Shown piece after piece: positions 1 through 7,614 of a DNA stretch of 19,057 bases. The stretch is from positions 1-19,057 of the forward strand of contig CALGIA010000357.1 of assembly GCA_937916005.1 (NCBI GenBank), read 5' to 3'. The translations under genes were made by a program, and so were the position numbers. Source of the DNA: an uncultured Rhodospirillaceae bacterium (GTDB lineage: Bacteria > Pseudomonadota > Alphaproteobacteria > MPNO01). Positions within the stretch are counted from its first letter, which is position 1, and every line of letters begins with the position of its first letter. The notes below the pieces were generated by a model that ran no database searches, was not told the origin of the DNA, and worked only from the letters and a program-made list of their open reading frames with translations.

Positions 1-110
1 ACGATGCCCGATCCGATCTCGGCCGGCAGTAATCTGAGCACGGCATCAACACCGCTATGCAGTGCAACGCCGGAACAACCGACCGGCGTCCGTATGGTCT
101 TTTCGTTCAT
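1..110 (-). CDS. lpxC: UDP-3-O-acyl-N-acetylglucosamine deacetylase, N-terminal fragment (cut by window edge)
   Basis: LpxC is the zinc-dependent cytoplasmic deacetylase that catalyses the committed step of lipid A synthesis. Only the first 36 codons are present; the gene continues off the left edge. The reading frame from ATG at 110 gives a basic start (MNEKTIRTPV) followed by C-S-G-V-A-L-H-S-G, which matches the family's G-V-G-L-H-S-G signature at the expected distance from the N-terminus, then L-R-L-L-P-A. The catalytic zinc ligands lie outside the window. lpxC directly after ftsZ is the usual order in proteobacteria, which supports the call. An in-frame ATG at 122 (adding M-P-V-P) is an alternative start. 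Neither has a clear Shine-Dalgarno, but the start at 110 fits the usual N-terminal length. The 234 bases before it are described separately. Confidence 0.88.
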   Translation of the reverse strand, partial: MNEKTIRTPVGCSGVALHSGVDAVLRLLPAEIGSGI

Positions 111-169
111 GGGCACTGGCATTCGAACACCCGGCCCCGCACCTGTTCTATCGTGATACAATTTAACAA

Positions 170-210
170 CCCCAAAATTCCACGGCATTTCGCGCGGAGA
201 CCCCAAATTC
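170..210. repeat. Two near-identical CCCCAAA(A)TTC elements upstream of lpxC
   Basis: On the plus strand CCCCAAAATTC (170-180) and CCCCAAATTC (201-210) lie about 30 bases, or three helical turns, apart between the ftsZ stem-loop and lpxC. On the lpxC coding strand they read GAATTTTGGGG and GAATTTGGGG. The spacing could suit a dimeric regulator, but no known operator is recognised and two copies in 40 bases could be chance. No convincing -35/-10 pair for lpxC was found; TTGGGG with GATAGA at 17-base spacing is the best and it is poor. Confidence 0.3.
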
Positions 211-238
211 TCTTAAACATACCAAAGCCGGTTAACCC

Positions 239-279
239 CCGGGCCTCAGAAGACATTTACCATGTTTTCTGAGGCCCGG
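239..279 (-). terminator. Long stem-loop between ftsZ and lpxC, possible terminator or processing site
   Basis: A perfect 13-bp inverted repeat (CCGGGCCTCAGAA at 239-251 with TTCTGAGGCCCGG at 267-279) is extended by a 4-bp inner stem (253-256 with 262-265) across one non-Watson-Crick position, leaving a 5-base loop. It starts 66 bases after the ftsZ stop. The structure is certain from the sequence. The function is inferred: no run of T follows on either strand, so it is not a textbook intrinsic terminator. It could instead slow polymerase, stabilise the 3' end of the ftsZ message, or be a dispersed palindromic repeat. Confidence 0.55.
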
Positions 280-344
280 AGGTCAACAATTGTTACACAT
301 TATTACGCATGAATTATTCGTCGGTCCCGTGAGACCTCCCAGGC

Positions 345-2075
345 CTAATTGGCCTGACGCCGCAAAAACGCCGGAATATCAAGGAGATCTTCCTCACTTT
401 GCGTGGTTCGGGGCTTGGCGTCCGGCGCCATGTCATCCAGCCTCGGCTGGCGTGGCGGGGGTGACTTTTCCGGCGTCGGCGAATCGATCTTCGTCGATTC
501 GGTCATGGCCGTCTCCCCCTTGGGCATCTCAATTGACGGCTCCACCTGTACGGACGAGGCGGCCTGCGCCACCGGCTCATGATCCGCCGCCACCGGGTCG
601 GCGTCCTTTTTCGGCGCCTTGACCGCATCCGTCATGCGTTCGAAAAGGCTCCGGCCCTTGCGCCGGGGCGCCGCCGACGTTCCGCCGTTGATCAAATCAG
701 CCTCGCGAAACGGATCAGGCCGTTTGCTGGGCTCGCCCGCACGCCGGGGGTCGATGGCGGGGGGCGGCATAAAGGCGTCGCCGGTCCCCATGCCTGTTGC
801 AAATTCCGGAATTTCCCCGGCTTCCTGGTCGGCCTCATCCAGAGACTGATCTCCGGCAGGGATCGATGCGGTGGCGCGCTTTTCCATGATCCGCGGCGAT
901 GAGGATTGTGGCAGTTCGAACGGGGACACCATCCGGGTCGGCGTTGCGGGACTGCTGGAAGCCGGCGCGGCCGGCGCCTCCATGGGAAGTTCCGGATGAG
1001 ACGCGACCGGCGTGTTCCCGTAACCTTCAACCATTTCGGCGGGCGGTTCTTGCGCGGGCGGGTTGTTTGTATAGACCTTCAATACCGGGCGCGGCTTGGC
1101 GTCCGCTTCGACGTCTATTCCCGTTGCAACAACAGAGACCCGCAATTTCCCCTCCAGCGCGGGGTCCATGGTCGATCCGAAAATGATGTTGGCTTCGGAA
1201 TCCACTTCATCGCCGATCCGGTTTGCCGCTTCATCGACTTCGAACAGGGTCATATCCGGCCCACCGGTGATGTTGATCAGAACGCCGCGTGCGCCCTTCA
1301 TCGACACTTCGTCGAGCAATGGATTGGATATGGCGGCTTCGGCGGCGTAGCGCGCACGTTCTTCGCCCTCGGCCTCGCCGGTGCCCATCATGGCCTTGCC
1401 CATCTCGCTCATGACGGTGCGGATGTCGGCGAAATCGAGGTTGATCAGCCCGGGAACCACCATCAGGTCGGTCACGCCCCGCACGCCCGAATGAAGCACT
1501 TCATCGGCCATGGAGAACGCGTCGGCGAAGGTCGTCTTTTCATTGGCGATGCGGAACAGGTTCTGATTCGGAATGACGATCAGCGTATCGACATATTGCT
1601 GCATCTCCTCGATACCCGCCTCGGCGAGGCGCATTCGATGGATACCCTCGAACTGGAACGGTTTGGTCACCACGCCGACGGTCAGGATGCCATGTTCGCG
1701 CGCGAGCCGGGCGATCACCGGGGCCGCCCCGGTTCCGGTTCCGCCGCCCATCCCCGCCGTAACGAAAACCATGTTGACGGATTGAAGATGTTCAATCAGT
1801 TCATCGATGGCTTCTTCCGCGGATGCCCGCCCGATTTCCGGGCGCGATCCCGCGCCGAGACCATTGGTAATCTGGTGACCCAGTTGAATTTTCCGGTCGG
1901 CGAGTGACTGGGCAAGGGATTGTGAATCCGTGTTGGCGACGAGGAACTCGACGCCCTCGAGATGGGACTTGATCATATTGTTAACGGCATTGCCGCCTGC
2001 GCCGCCGACGCCGATTACGGTAATGCGCGGCTGAAGAACGGCGCCCTGCTGGGGTACGGAAAGATTGATCGTCAT
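345..2075 (-). CDS. ftsZ: Cell division protein FtsZ (tubulin-like GTPase)
   Basis: FtsZ polymerises with GTP into the Z ring at midcell and recruits the divisome. Its 576 residues comprise a GTPase core (about 15-325) with G-G-A-G-G-N (24-29), the tubulin signature G-G-G-T-G-T-G (110-116) and the T7 synergy loop N-L-D-F-A-D (212-217). A low-complexity linker of roughly 235 residues follows, then the conserved C-terminal peptide D-I-P-A-F-L-R-R (567-573) that binds FtsA and other partners. The linker is far longer than in E. coli, as is usual in alphaproteobacteria, and contains an island G-R-S-L-F-E-R-M-T (474-482) of the kind conserved in that class. The ATG has a perfect AGGAGG five bases upstream, the strongest ribosome site in the window, fitting the high amounts of FtsZ cells need. 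It is separated from ftsA by 97 bases. Confidence 0.98.
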   Translation of the reverse strand: MTINLSVPQQGAVLQPRITVIGVGGAGGNAVNNMIKSHLEGVEFLVANTDSQSLAQSLADRKIQLGHQITNGLGAGSRPEIGRASAEEAIDELIEHLQSVNMVFVTAGMGGGTGTGAAPVIARLAREHGILTVGVVTKPFQFEGIHRMRLAEAGIEEMQQYVDTLIVIPNQNLFRIANEKTTFADAFSMADEVLHSGVRGVTDLMVVPGLINLDFADIRTVMSEMGKAMMGTGEAEGEERARYAAEAAISNPLLDEVSMKGARGVLINITGGPDMTLFEVDEAANRIGDEVDSEANIIFGSTMDPALEGKLRVSVVATGIDVEADAKPRPVLKVYTNNPPAQEPPAEMVEGYGNTPVASHPELPMEAPAAPASSSPATPTRMVSPFELPQSSSPRIMEKRATASIPAGDQSLDEADQEAGEIPEFATGMGTGDAFMPPPAIDPRRAGEPSKRPDPFREADLINGGTSAAPRRKGRSLFERMTDAVKAPKKDADPVAADHEPVAQAASSVQVEPSIEMPKGETAMTESTKIDSPTPEKSPPPRQPRLDDMAPDAKPRTTQSEEDLLDIPAFLRRQAN

Positions 2076-2172
2076 ACTAGCCTCCTAGGCTGCAACATGA
2101 GGTCGCATGGTTTGGTTCCGGCATGGGGCGCCGGTCGGGGAGAAGTCCGCTGGGTAGGCGGTCCGGTCATCA
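2076..2172 (-). promoter_or_regulatory. ftsA-ftsZ spacer with strong Shine-Dalgarno in a small hairpin
   Basis: This 97-base spacer is the longest inside the operon. On the coding strand AGGAGG lies five bases before the ftsZ ATG. It sits inside a short inverted repeat, AGCCT-agg-AGGCT (2079-2091 on the plus strand), so half of it would be in a stem and half in the loop. A second 5-bp stem, CCGGC with GCCGG (2118-2122 with 2130-2134), lies further upstream. No clear -35/-10 pair was recognised, although an ftsZ promoter here or inside ftsA would be usual for this cluster. Confidence 0.5.
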
Positions 2173-3432
2173 TCAAAAGTTCTCTTTCAACCACTGTCCA
2201 AAACGGCCGAAGCGAATACCCTGCGCTTCGGGTTGAATCCGTGGTGGTTCATCAAGCTCACCACGGTTTTCGACGGCAAATCTCAGAAGCCCGGCACAGG
2301 TCGCAAATGCCGCGCCACTGGTTGCCTCGGCAAGACCGCTAATGCGCAACGGCCGGCCAATTCGAACCTGTTTTTCGAGTATCAAGGTGGCCAGTTCCGA
2401 CACGCCCTGAAGCTGGCTGGCGCCGCCTGTAATGACCAGGCGGCGACCCGCGAGGCGTTGCAGGCCATTGGCTTCCAGGCGGTTCCGAACCATCTCGAAT
2501 GTTTCTTCCAGTCGCGGCCGGATAATGCCGACCAGCATCGACCGCGGAACATGATTGGGATTGGAATGACTGTCTTCGCCGACCAGGGGAACATCGATGA
2601 CCTCGCGCTCATCGGCCACGGACGGCGTGGCGCTGCCATAAAGGGTTTTCATCCGTTCGGCATGGTGCAACGGCGTCGACAATCCGCGTGCGATGTCATT
2701 GGTCACATGTCCGCCGCCGACCGGAACCACATCGGCGTATACCACCGCGCCGTCATAGAACACCGCCACGGTCGTGGTGCCGCCACCCATGTCGATCAGC
2801 GTAACGCCGAGATCCATTTCATCCTCGACCAGACAGGCAAGCCCCGACGCATAGGGGGAAACAACCACGTCATCGATATCGAGATGACAGCGCGCGACGC
2901 AGGTGGCGAGATTGCGATAGGCGCCCGATGCAGCCGTCACCAGATGCATGTCAACGCCCAGCGTGTCGCCATACATCCCGCGGGGATCGCGGATGCCCCG
3001 ATTGCCGTCGATGCTGTAACCGACCGGTATGCAGTGGATCAACTCGCAGTCTTGATTGTCATCATGGGACGCGGTATGGCCGTGAATGCGCCTTATATCG
3101 GATTCACCGACTTCGTGGCCGGCTATGGCCACTTCGACGCCAAAGGTGCGTGAATTGGGACTACCGCCGGAAAGATTGACGATCACGCCCTTGACCCGTT
3201 CACCGCACATCTGTTCCGCCGCGCCCACGGCTGTCAGAATTGACGCCTGGGCTGCTTCCATGTCGATAATCGCGCCGTTACGCACACCGCTGGACGCGTG
3301 GTGACCCACCCCGACGACGCGAATGCCGCCCGCCGGCCCAGCCTGCGCGATGAAACAGCTGATCTTGCTGCTACCCACGTCAAGCGCCGCAATCAATCCG
3401 GTCCGTGTTCGGTTCACACCATGTCGGCCCAT
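2173..3432 (-). CDS. ftsA: Cell division protein FtsA (actin-like membrane tether of FtsZ)
   Basis: FtsA is an actin-fold ATPase that anchors FtsZ filaments to the inner membrane and links them to later division proteins. The 419 residues show the phosphate-1 loop A-L-D-V-G-S-S-K (16-23), the SHS2/1C region inserted after it (about 85-165), phosphate-2 L-I-D-M-G-G-G-T-T (212-220) and the adenosine motif T-G-G-A-S-Q-L (335-341). The C-terminus F-G-R-F-G-Q-W-L-K-E-N-F (408-419) is the amphipathic helix that inserts into the membrane. The start ATG at 3432 is preceded by a moderate AGGA-type site. A 57-base spacer containing a tandem repeat separates it from ftsQ, and 97 bases separate it from ftsZ, so this pair is less tightly coupled than the genes upstream. 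Confidence 0.97.
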   Translation of the reverse strand: MGRHGVNRTRTGLIAALDVGSSKISCFIAQAGPAGGIRVVGVGHHASSGVRNGAIIDMEAAQASILTAVGAAEQMCGERVKGVIVNLSGGSPNSRTFGVEVAIAGHEVGESDIRRIHGHTASHDDNQDCELIHCIPVGYSIDGNRGIRDPRGMYGDTLGVDMHLVTAASGAYRNLATCVARCHLDIDDVVVSPYASGLACLVEDEMDLGVTLIDMGGGTTTVAVFYDGAVVYADVVPVGGGHVTNDIARGLSTPLHHAERMKTLYGSATPSVADEREVIDVPLVGEDSHSNPNHVPRSMLVGIIRPRLEETFEMVRNRLEANGLQRLAGRRLVITGGASQLQGVSELATLILEKQVRIGRPLRISGLAEATSGAAFATCAGLLRFAVENRGELDEPPRIQPEAQGIRFGRFGQWLKENF

Positions 3433-3468
3433 TAAAATACTCGTCCTGGTCGTCGTGTGTTTTTCATA

Positions 3469-3492
3469 TTTCGCGTGTCATTTCGGGTGTCA
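3469..3492 (-). repeat. Tandem 12-bp repeat at the ftsQ stop codon
   Basis: On the coding strand TGACACCCGAAA is followed immediately by TGACACGCGAAA, two 12-base units differing at one position. The first unit begins with the ftsQ stop codon TGA (3490-3492), and the second repeats an in-frame TGA. The pair occupies nearly half of the ftsQ-ftsA spacer. It may be a local duplication or a binding site. No matching operator is known to me. Confidence 0.6.
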
Positions 3493-4368
3493 TAGCGTTC
3501 GCTTGTCACCGGCGAGAATTTTTATCGGACGATCGTTCTTGGTCCGAACAATCAACCGATCCGGAATTCGCAAATCAATTGTGTCGATATCGTTTCCGAG
3601 CAGCCCGTGACGCCGGTCCAGATCGGCCAGACGCGCCCAGGCGGCGGCCACTTCATTTTCCGGCAGCCGCACATCGATCCCGTTATCGAGCCGCAGGTTC
3701 CAACGCCGCGCGCCGACCCGGACGGCCGCGCGAACGCGTTTGCGCAATCCCGGTTCAGATGCCAGCATGACCAGCAGATTTGTCGCGTGACGCGGCGCAT
3801 CCTTGCCCACGATCACAAGAAGGTCGCGAAAACGGCCGAGTTTCTGGTTGGTGATCGGAACCCCGTTTCGCCCGATCAAAGACAAAACGCCATTGCGCTG
3901 CCAAAGCGCGATCGGATCGCGTTCGACGATGCGGACCCGCACCACGCCGGGGAGCCGGCGTTCCACGGCGGCGCTTTGGATCCAGGGCAGCGCTTCTATC
4001 CGGTCCCGAACCAGGGCGAGATCGAAGCCCATGATCGGATCGCCGATCTTCAACCCGAGAGCCTTCAGCACGCCGGCACGCGGCGCATGGGTGCGGCCTT
4101 CCAGCAAAACTTCCTTAACCGTCAGACCGATATCGGCGGAAACGGAAACGGCGGAAATCTGGGCGGCGCGCCAGGAATCGGCAACCCAGCCGGACCGCCA
4201 CAACCAGGTAGGGCCACCCAGCGCGACCGCAAAAACGCCGACCACAGCGGTAATCCGCAAACTCGGCATAATCCAACCGGACCATCCAGGCGCGCCCTTG
4301 CGCCGGAACGCATGACCGGCGGTTTTCTTTTTGCGAGGCTCCTCGGAAAGAAAATTCATCCATCGCAT
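3490..4368 (-). CDS. ftsQ: Cell division protein FtsQ
   Basis: FtsQ is a bitopic inner-membrane protein that links early and late divisome proteins through the FtsQLB complex. The 292-residue product has a basic cytoplasmic tail rich in Lys and Arg (about 11-24), one membrane segment (about 36-56), a POTRA domain starting near L-T-V-K-E-V-L-L-E-G (82-91) and running to about 150, and the FtsQ beta domain (about 153-270). Two starts are possible. ATG at 4368 has GGAG eight bases upstream but overlaps ddl by 13 bases. ATG at 4359 would give an ATGA overlap like the other junctions but is too far from that site. The former is used here on the strength of the ribosome site. Similarity between FtsQ proteins is low, so the call rests on architecture plus position between ddl and ftsA. 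Confidence 0.94.
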   Translation of the reverse strand: MRWMNFLSEEPRKKKTAGHAFRRKGAPGWSGWIMPSLRITAVVGVFAVALGGPTWLWRSGWVADSWRAAQISAVSVSADIGLTVKEVLLEGRTHAPRAGVLKALGLKIGDPIMGFDLALVRDRIEALPWIQSAAVERRLPGVVRVRIVERDPIALWQRNGVLSLIGRNGVPITNQKLGRFRDLLVIVGKDAPRHATNLLVMLASEPGLRKRVRAAVRVGARRWNLRLDNGIDVRLPENEVAAAWARLADLDRRHGLLGNDIDTIDLRIPDRLIVRTKNDRPIKILAGDKRTL

Positions 4369-5276
4369 GACGCGTTCTCCACCATCCAGCTAACGAGTTG
4401 GGTAAAATCGATCTCGGCGTGTTTTGCGAGTTCCGGGACCAGGGATAACGGCGTCATCCCGGGCTGAGTGTTTATTTCCAGCAGATACACAAGCCCCGGG
4501 TTGGATTGGGTGTCGTCATATCGCAAGTCTGCGCGGCTCACCCCACGGCACCCGAGCGCCTCGTGAGCCAGCACCGCAAAACGCCGGGTTTCTTCGTAAA
4601 TTTCCGGCGGCAACGGCGCGGGAACAAGATGCTGCGCCCGGCCATCGGTATATTTGGCTTCGTAATCATAAAACCCGTCGACCGGCCGGATTTCGGTCAC
4701 GCCAAGCGCACGATCCCCGATCACGGCGACAGTGAGCTCACGCCCCGCGATATAGCGTTCGACCATCACCCTGTTACCGAAAGGCCAGTCCTCAAGGCGA
4801 GTGGCCGCAACCGCCGCGTCGTCGAGGATGATCCGGACACCGACGCTGGACCCTTCATTGAGCGGCTTGATCACAAAGGGCGGCTCCATCACGTCACCGG
4901 ACAGGATCGCATCCCGGTCGGCGATCGTATGGTCCGCGCAGCGGATTCCGGCATCGACAAACAGCTTCTTGGCCATGGGCTTGTCCATGGCCAGAGCGGA
5001 GGCGAGCACGCCGGAATGGGTATAGGGAATGGCGAGAATTTCCAGCAGGCCCTGGACACAACCATCTTCGCCATAGCGGCCATGCAGCGCGTTGAACACC
5101 ACGTCCGGCCGCGGCGTCAGGCGGCGGGCCAATCCTTCCACGTCTCGTGCAACATCGATTGTCTCGATCTTGTAACCGGCCTCGGACAAGGCCTTGGCCA
5201 CGGCGGCGCCGCTGACCAGCGAAACTTCGCGCTCACTCGACCACCCGCCCATCAGGACCGCCACGGATTTAGCCAT
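4356..5276 (-). CDS. ddl: D-alanine--D-alanine ligase
   Basis: Ddl joins two D-alanines using ATP, supplying the dipeptide that MurF adds to the peptidoglycan precursor. It has 306 residues, the same length as E. coli DdlB. The N-terminal G-G-W-S-S-E-R-E-V-S-L (10-20) includes the conserved Glu15. The ATP-grasp fold shows K-P-L-N-E-G-S-S-V-G-V (137-147), and the omega-loop segment Y-D-Y-E-A-K-Y (203-209) has the Tyr expected for D-Ala-D-Ala rather than D-Ala-D-lactate specificity. E-I-N-T-Q-P-G-M-T (267-275) contains the metal-binding Glu and Asn. The ATG overlaps the murB stop as TGATG, so translation is probably coupled. Its place between murB and ftsQ is standard for this cluster. Confidence 0.97.
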   Translation of the reverse strand: MAKSVAVLMGGWSSEREVSLVSGAAVAKALSEAGYKIETIDVARDVEGLARRLTPRPDVVFNALHGRYGEDGCVQGLLEILAIPYTHSGVLASALAMDKPMAKKLFVDAGIRCADHTIADRDAILSGDVMEPPFVIKPLNEGSSVGVRIILDDAAVAATRLEDWPFGNRVMVERYIAGRELTVAVIGDRALGVTEIRPVDGFYDYEAKYTDGRAQHLVPAPLPPEIYEETRRFAVLAHEALGCRGVSRADLRYDDTQSNPGLVYLLEINTQPGMTPLSLVPELAKHAEIDFTQLVSWMVENASCDG

Positions 5277-6193
5277 CAGGCAGCCTCCCCAATGCGGCGG
5301 ATTTCCCAGTCAAGTTCGACTCCACAATGATCGCGCACGCGGTCGCGCACCTCTTCACCGAGACCTTCCAGATCGGCGGCGGTCGCATCGCCCGTATTGA
5401 TCAGGAAATTGCAGTGAATTTCGGACACTTTCGCGCCGCCCCGCGCCAGGCCGCGACAGCCGGCGGCGTCGATCAATTCCCAGGCCCGCGCGCCGGGCGG
5501 GTTTTTGAATGTGCTGCCACCTGTCCGCGCCCGGATCGGCTGGCTGGTCCGGCGGGCAGCGCTGATCTCGCGCATGCGTTGGGCGATCTCTTCACGGGCC
5601 CCGGGCACGCCCTGCATCCGCGCCGATAAAAACAGCCAGTCGGACGGCACCGCCACATGCCGATAGGTAAATCCGAGGGCGGCCAAATCAAGCACATGCA
5701 CCTCACCGTCGGAATCCAGCGCCTCGGCCGACAGCACCACATCGCTCATCTCGGCGCCATAGGCGCCGGCATTCATGGCGAGCGCGCCTCCGATGGTGCC
5801 CGGAATCCCGCTGAGAAATTCGAGCCCCGCAACACCCTTGTTCCGGCACAGGATGGCCACATGGACATCATGGGCGCCGGCGCCGGCAGTGACCACCTCG
5901 CCATCGAAGGTCACGTCGGCGAACCCGTCGCCGAGACGGATCACCACGCCGGGAATGCCGCCGTCGCGCACCATCAGATTGGATCCGATCCCCAGCATGG
6001 TCACGGGGACATCGCCCGGCTTGGCGCGAATAAATGAAACAAGATCGTCCCGATCGGCGGGGCGGAACATGACCTCCGCCGGACCGCCGACGCGAAACCA
6101 GGTAATGCCGGCAAGCGGCGCATTTTCCGTGGTCCGGCCCCGGACCGGAGGCAGACGATCAAGCAAGCCAGTTGAGAATTCCGGCTGCATCAT
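5276..6193 (-). CDS. murB: UDP-N-acetylenolpyruvoylglucosamine reductase
   Basis: MurB uses NADPH and FAD to reduce UDP-GlcNAc-enolpyruvate to UDP-MurNAc in the cytoplasm. The 305-residue protein shows the FAD-binding elements G-I-G-S-N-L-M-V-R-D-G-G (68-79) and G-I-P-G-T-I-G-G-A-L (129-138), then N-A-G-A-Y-G (141-146). By family comparison the catalytic residues are Arg178 in T-Y-R-H, Ser227 in T-G-G-S-T-F-K-N-P, and Glu297 near the C-terminus in D-W-E-I-R-R-I-G. That residue assignment is by pattern, not alignment. The compact C-terminal part with V-S-E-I-H-C-N-F-L-I-N (256-266) suits the shorter type II MurB common in alphaproteobacteria. It overlaps murC by ATGA. A second in-frame ATG follows directly. 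Confidence 0.97.
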   Translation of the reverse strand: MMQPEFSTGLLDRLPPVRGRTTENAPLAGITWFRVGGPAEVMFRPADRDDLVSFIRAKPGDVPVTMLGIGSNLMVRDGGIPGVVIRLGDGFADVTFDGEVVTAGAGAHDVHVAILCRNKGVAGLEFLSGIPGTIGGALAMNAGAYGAEMSDVVLSAEALDSDGEVHVLDLAALGFTYRHVAVPSDWLFLSARMQGVPGAREEIAQRMREISAARRTSQPIRARTGGSTFKNPPGARAWELIDAAGCRGLARGGAKVSEIHCNFLINTGDATAADLEGLGEEVRDRVRDHCGVELDWEIRRIGEAA

Positions 6194-7614
6194 GATGCGC
6201 CCCCATCGTCACGCAAGGCCTGGAGCTCGCCGGGCAGCGAATGGGCCCAATTGGTGCTGCTGCCGGCGCCGAGGCACACAACCATGTCGCCGGCCTCGGC
6301 CAGATCGAAAATCATCCCGGCAAGCGCTTCGGGTGATGGCATGGGCAGAACATTGCGATGCCCGCGTGCCTGCAAACCCGCCACCAGCGCATCCCGGTCA
6401 ACATTTTCGATCGGTTCTTCGCCGGCGGCATAAACATCGGCCACGATGACCGTGTCCGCATCGTTGAAGCAGGTGCAGAAATCTTCGAACAAATCGGCCA
6501 GGCGGGAATATCTATGGGGCTGAACGACCGCAATAACATTACGTTCCGTGCTGGAGCGGGCGGCGGCGAGAACCGCGGCTATTTCCACCGGGTGGTGCCC
6601 GTAATCATCGATAATGACGATTCCGTCGACCTCTCCGGCGCGGGTAAACCGGCGGTGAACGCCGCCGAAACCAGCCAGGGCGCGGCGCGCCACATCGTCA
6701 TCAAGCCCCATTTCCTGGGCAATCGCGATTGCCGCCAGGGAATTCTGGACATTATGGGCGCCGACCATGGGCAGTTGCATTGCGTCTAGCGTGCGTGTGC
6801 CGCCCGATGCCCGGTCGGTAATCACCACATCGAAACGGGATCCCTCCGGGGAGGATTGTATGTTGATGGCGCGGACGTCCGCCTGCGGGCTCATGCCGTA
6901 TGTGATGATGCGGCGATCGGACACCTCTGCAATCAGCGCCTGAACATCGGCGTCATCAATACAAAGCGCCGCAAACCCGTAGAACGGAATATTTTCGACG
7001 AAAGATGCGAAGGCGTCGCGGAGCGTTTGGAACGATCCGTAAAAATCGAGATGTTCCGGGTCGATATTCGTGACCACAGCGATGGTGGCCGGAAGCTTTA
7101 CGAAGGTGCCGTCGGATTCATCCGCTTCAACAACAACCCAGTCGCCGCCACCGAGGCGCGCATTGGTGCCGTAGGCATTGATAATCCCGCCATTGATCAC
7201 GGTCGGGTCGAGTCCCGCCGTATCCAGCAGGGCGGCAACGATTGACGTGGTTGTGGTCTTGCCATGGGTGCCACCGACGGCGATCGCCCATTTCAACCGC
7301 ATGATTTCGGCCAACATTTCAGCGCGCCGCACAACCGGGATCATGCGCGCGCGCGCGGCCGAAACCTCTGGATTATCCTGTTTTACGGCGGAGGAAATCA
7401 CCACGACTTCGGCGGTACCGAGGTTTTCTTCCCGATGACCGATATGGATTTCGATACCCAGATCCCGGAGGCGTTTGACGTTGGCGCTGTCGGCCATGTC
7501 GCTGCCCTGGACCCGGTATTCCAGATTATGCAGCACCTCGGCGATACCGCTCATGCCGATGCCGCCGATGCCGACGAAGTGGATGGTGCCGATTGACAGG
7601 GGAAGGGTTCTCAT
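6190..7614 (-). CDS. murC: UDP-N-acetylmuramate--L-alanine ligase
   Basis: MurC is the first Mur ligase, adding L-alanine to UDP-MurNAc with ATP. The 474 residues show the N-terminal nucleotide-sugar binding motif G-I-G-G-I-G-M-S-G-I-A (15-25), the ATP P-loop G-G-T-H-G-K-T-T-T (114-122), E-A-D-E-S-D (163-168), G-V-H-R-R-F (318-323), D-D-Y-G-H-H-P-V-E (336-344) and Q-P-H-R-Y-S-R (365-371), all MurC hallmarks. The H in the P-loop and the Y-G-H-H-P motif separate it from MurD, E and F. The ATG overlaps the murG stop as ATGA with GAGG seven bases upstream. The C-terminus ends D-D-G-G-A-S, which comes from the murB ribosome site embedded in its last codons. Confidence 0.98.
   Translation of the reverse strand: MRTLPLSIGTIHFVGIGGIGMSGIAEVLHNLEYRVQGSDMADSANVKRLRDLGIEIHIGHREENLGTAEVVVISSAVKQDNPEVSAARARMIPVVRRAEMLAEIMRLKWAIAVGGTHGKTTTTSIVAALLDTAGLDPTVINGGIINAYGTNARLGGGDWVVVEADESDGTFVKLPATIAVVTNIDPEHLDFYGSFQTLRDAFASFVENIPFYGFAALCIDDADVQALIAEVSDRRIITYGMSPQADVRAINIQSSPEGSRFDVVITDRASGGTRTLDAMQLPMVGAHNVQNSLAAIAIAQEMGLDDDVARRALAGFGGVHRRFTRAGEVDGIVIIDDYGHHPVEIAAVLAAARSSTERNVIAVVQPHRYSRLADLFEDFCTCFNDADTVIVADVYAAGEEPIENVDRDALVAGLQARGHRNVLPMPSPEALAGMIFDLAEAGDMVVCLGAGSSTNWAHSLPGELQALRDDGGAS

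Noticed and set aside
213..235. Two TTAA elements upstream of lpxC considered as a CtrA binding site
   Set aside because: The full CtrA site needs TTAA-N7-TTAA; here the spacing is 15 bases, so only unrelated half-sites are present.
57..272. 71-residue plus-strand frame in the lpxC-ftsZ spacer
   Set aside because: It runs antisense to the lpxC start and through the stem-loop, with no ribosome site or recognisable sequence; the minus-strand lpxC reading is far better supported.
281..286. TTGACC on the minus strand as a -35 element for lpxC
   Set aside because: No -10-like hexamer lies at 16-18 bases, and the region folds into the stem-loop.
906..1907. 333-residue open frame on the plus strand opposite ftsZ
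   Set aside because: It is antisense to the well-supported ftsZ GTPase core, has no recognisable domain, is unusually rich in His, Gly and Asp, and is the kind of open antisense frame that GC-rich codon usage produces.
2233..3153. 306-residue plus-strand frame opposite ftsA
   Set aside because: It lies wholly antisense to ftsA, with no motif, ribosome site or promoter of its own; treated as a shadow.
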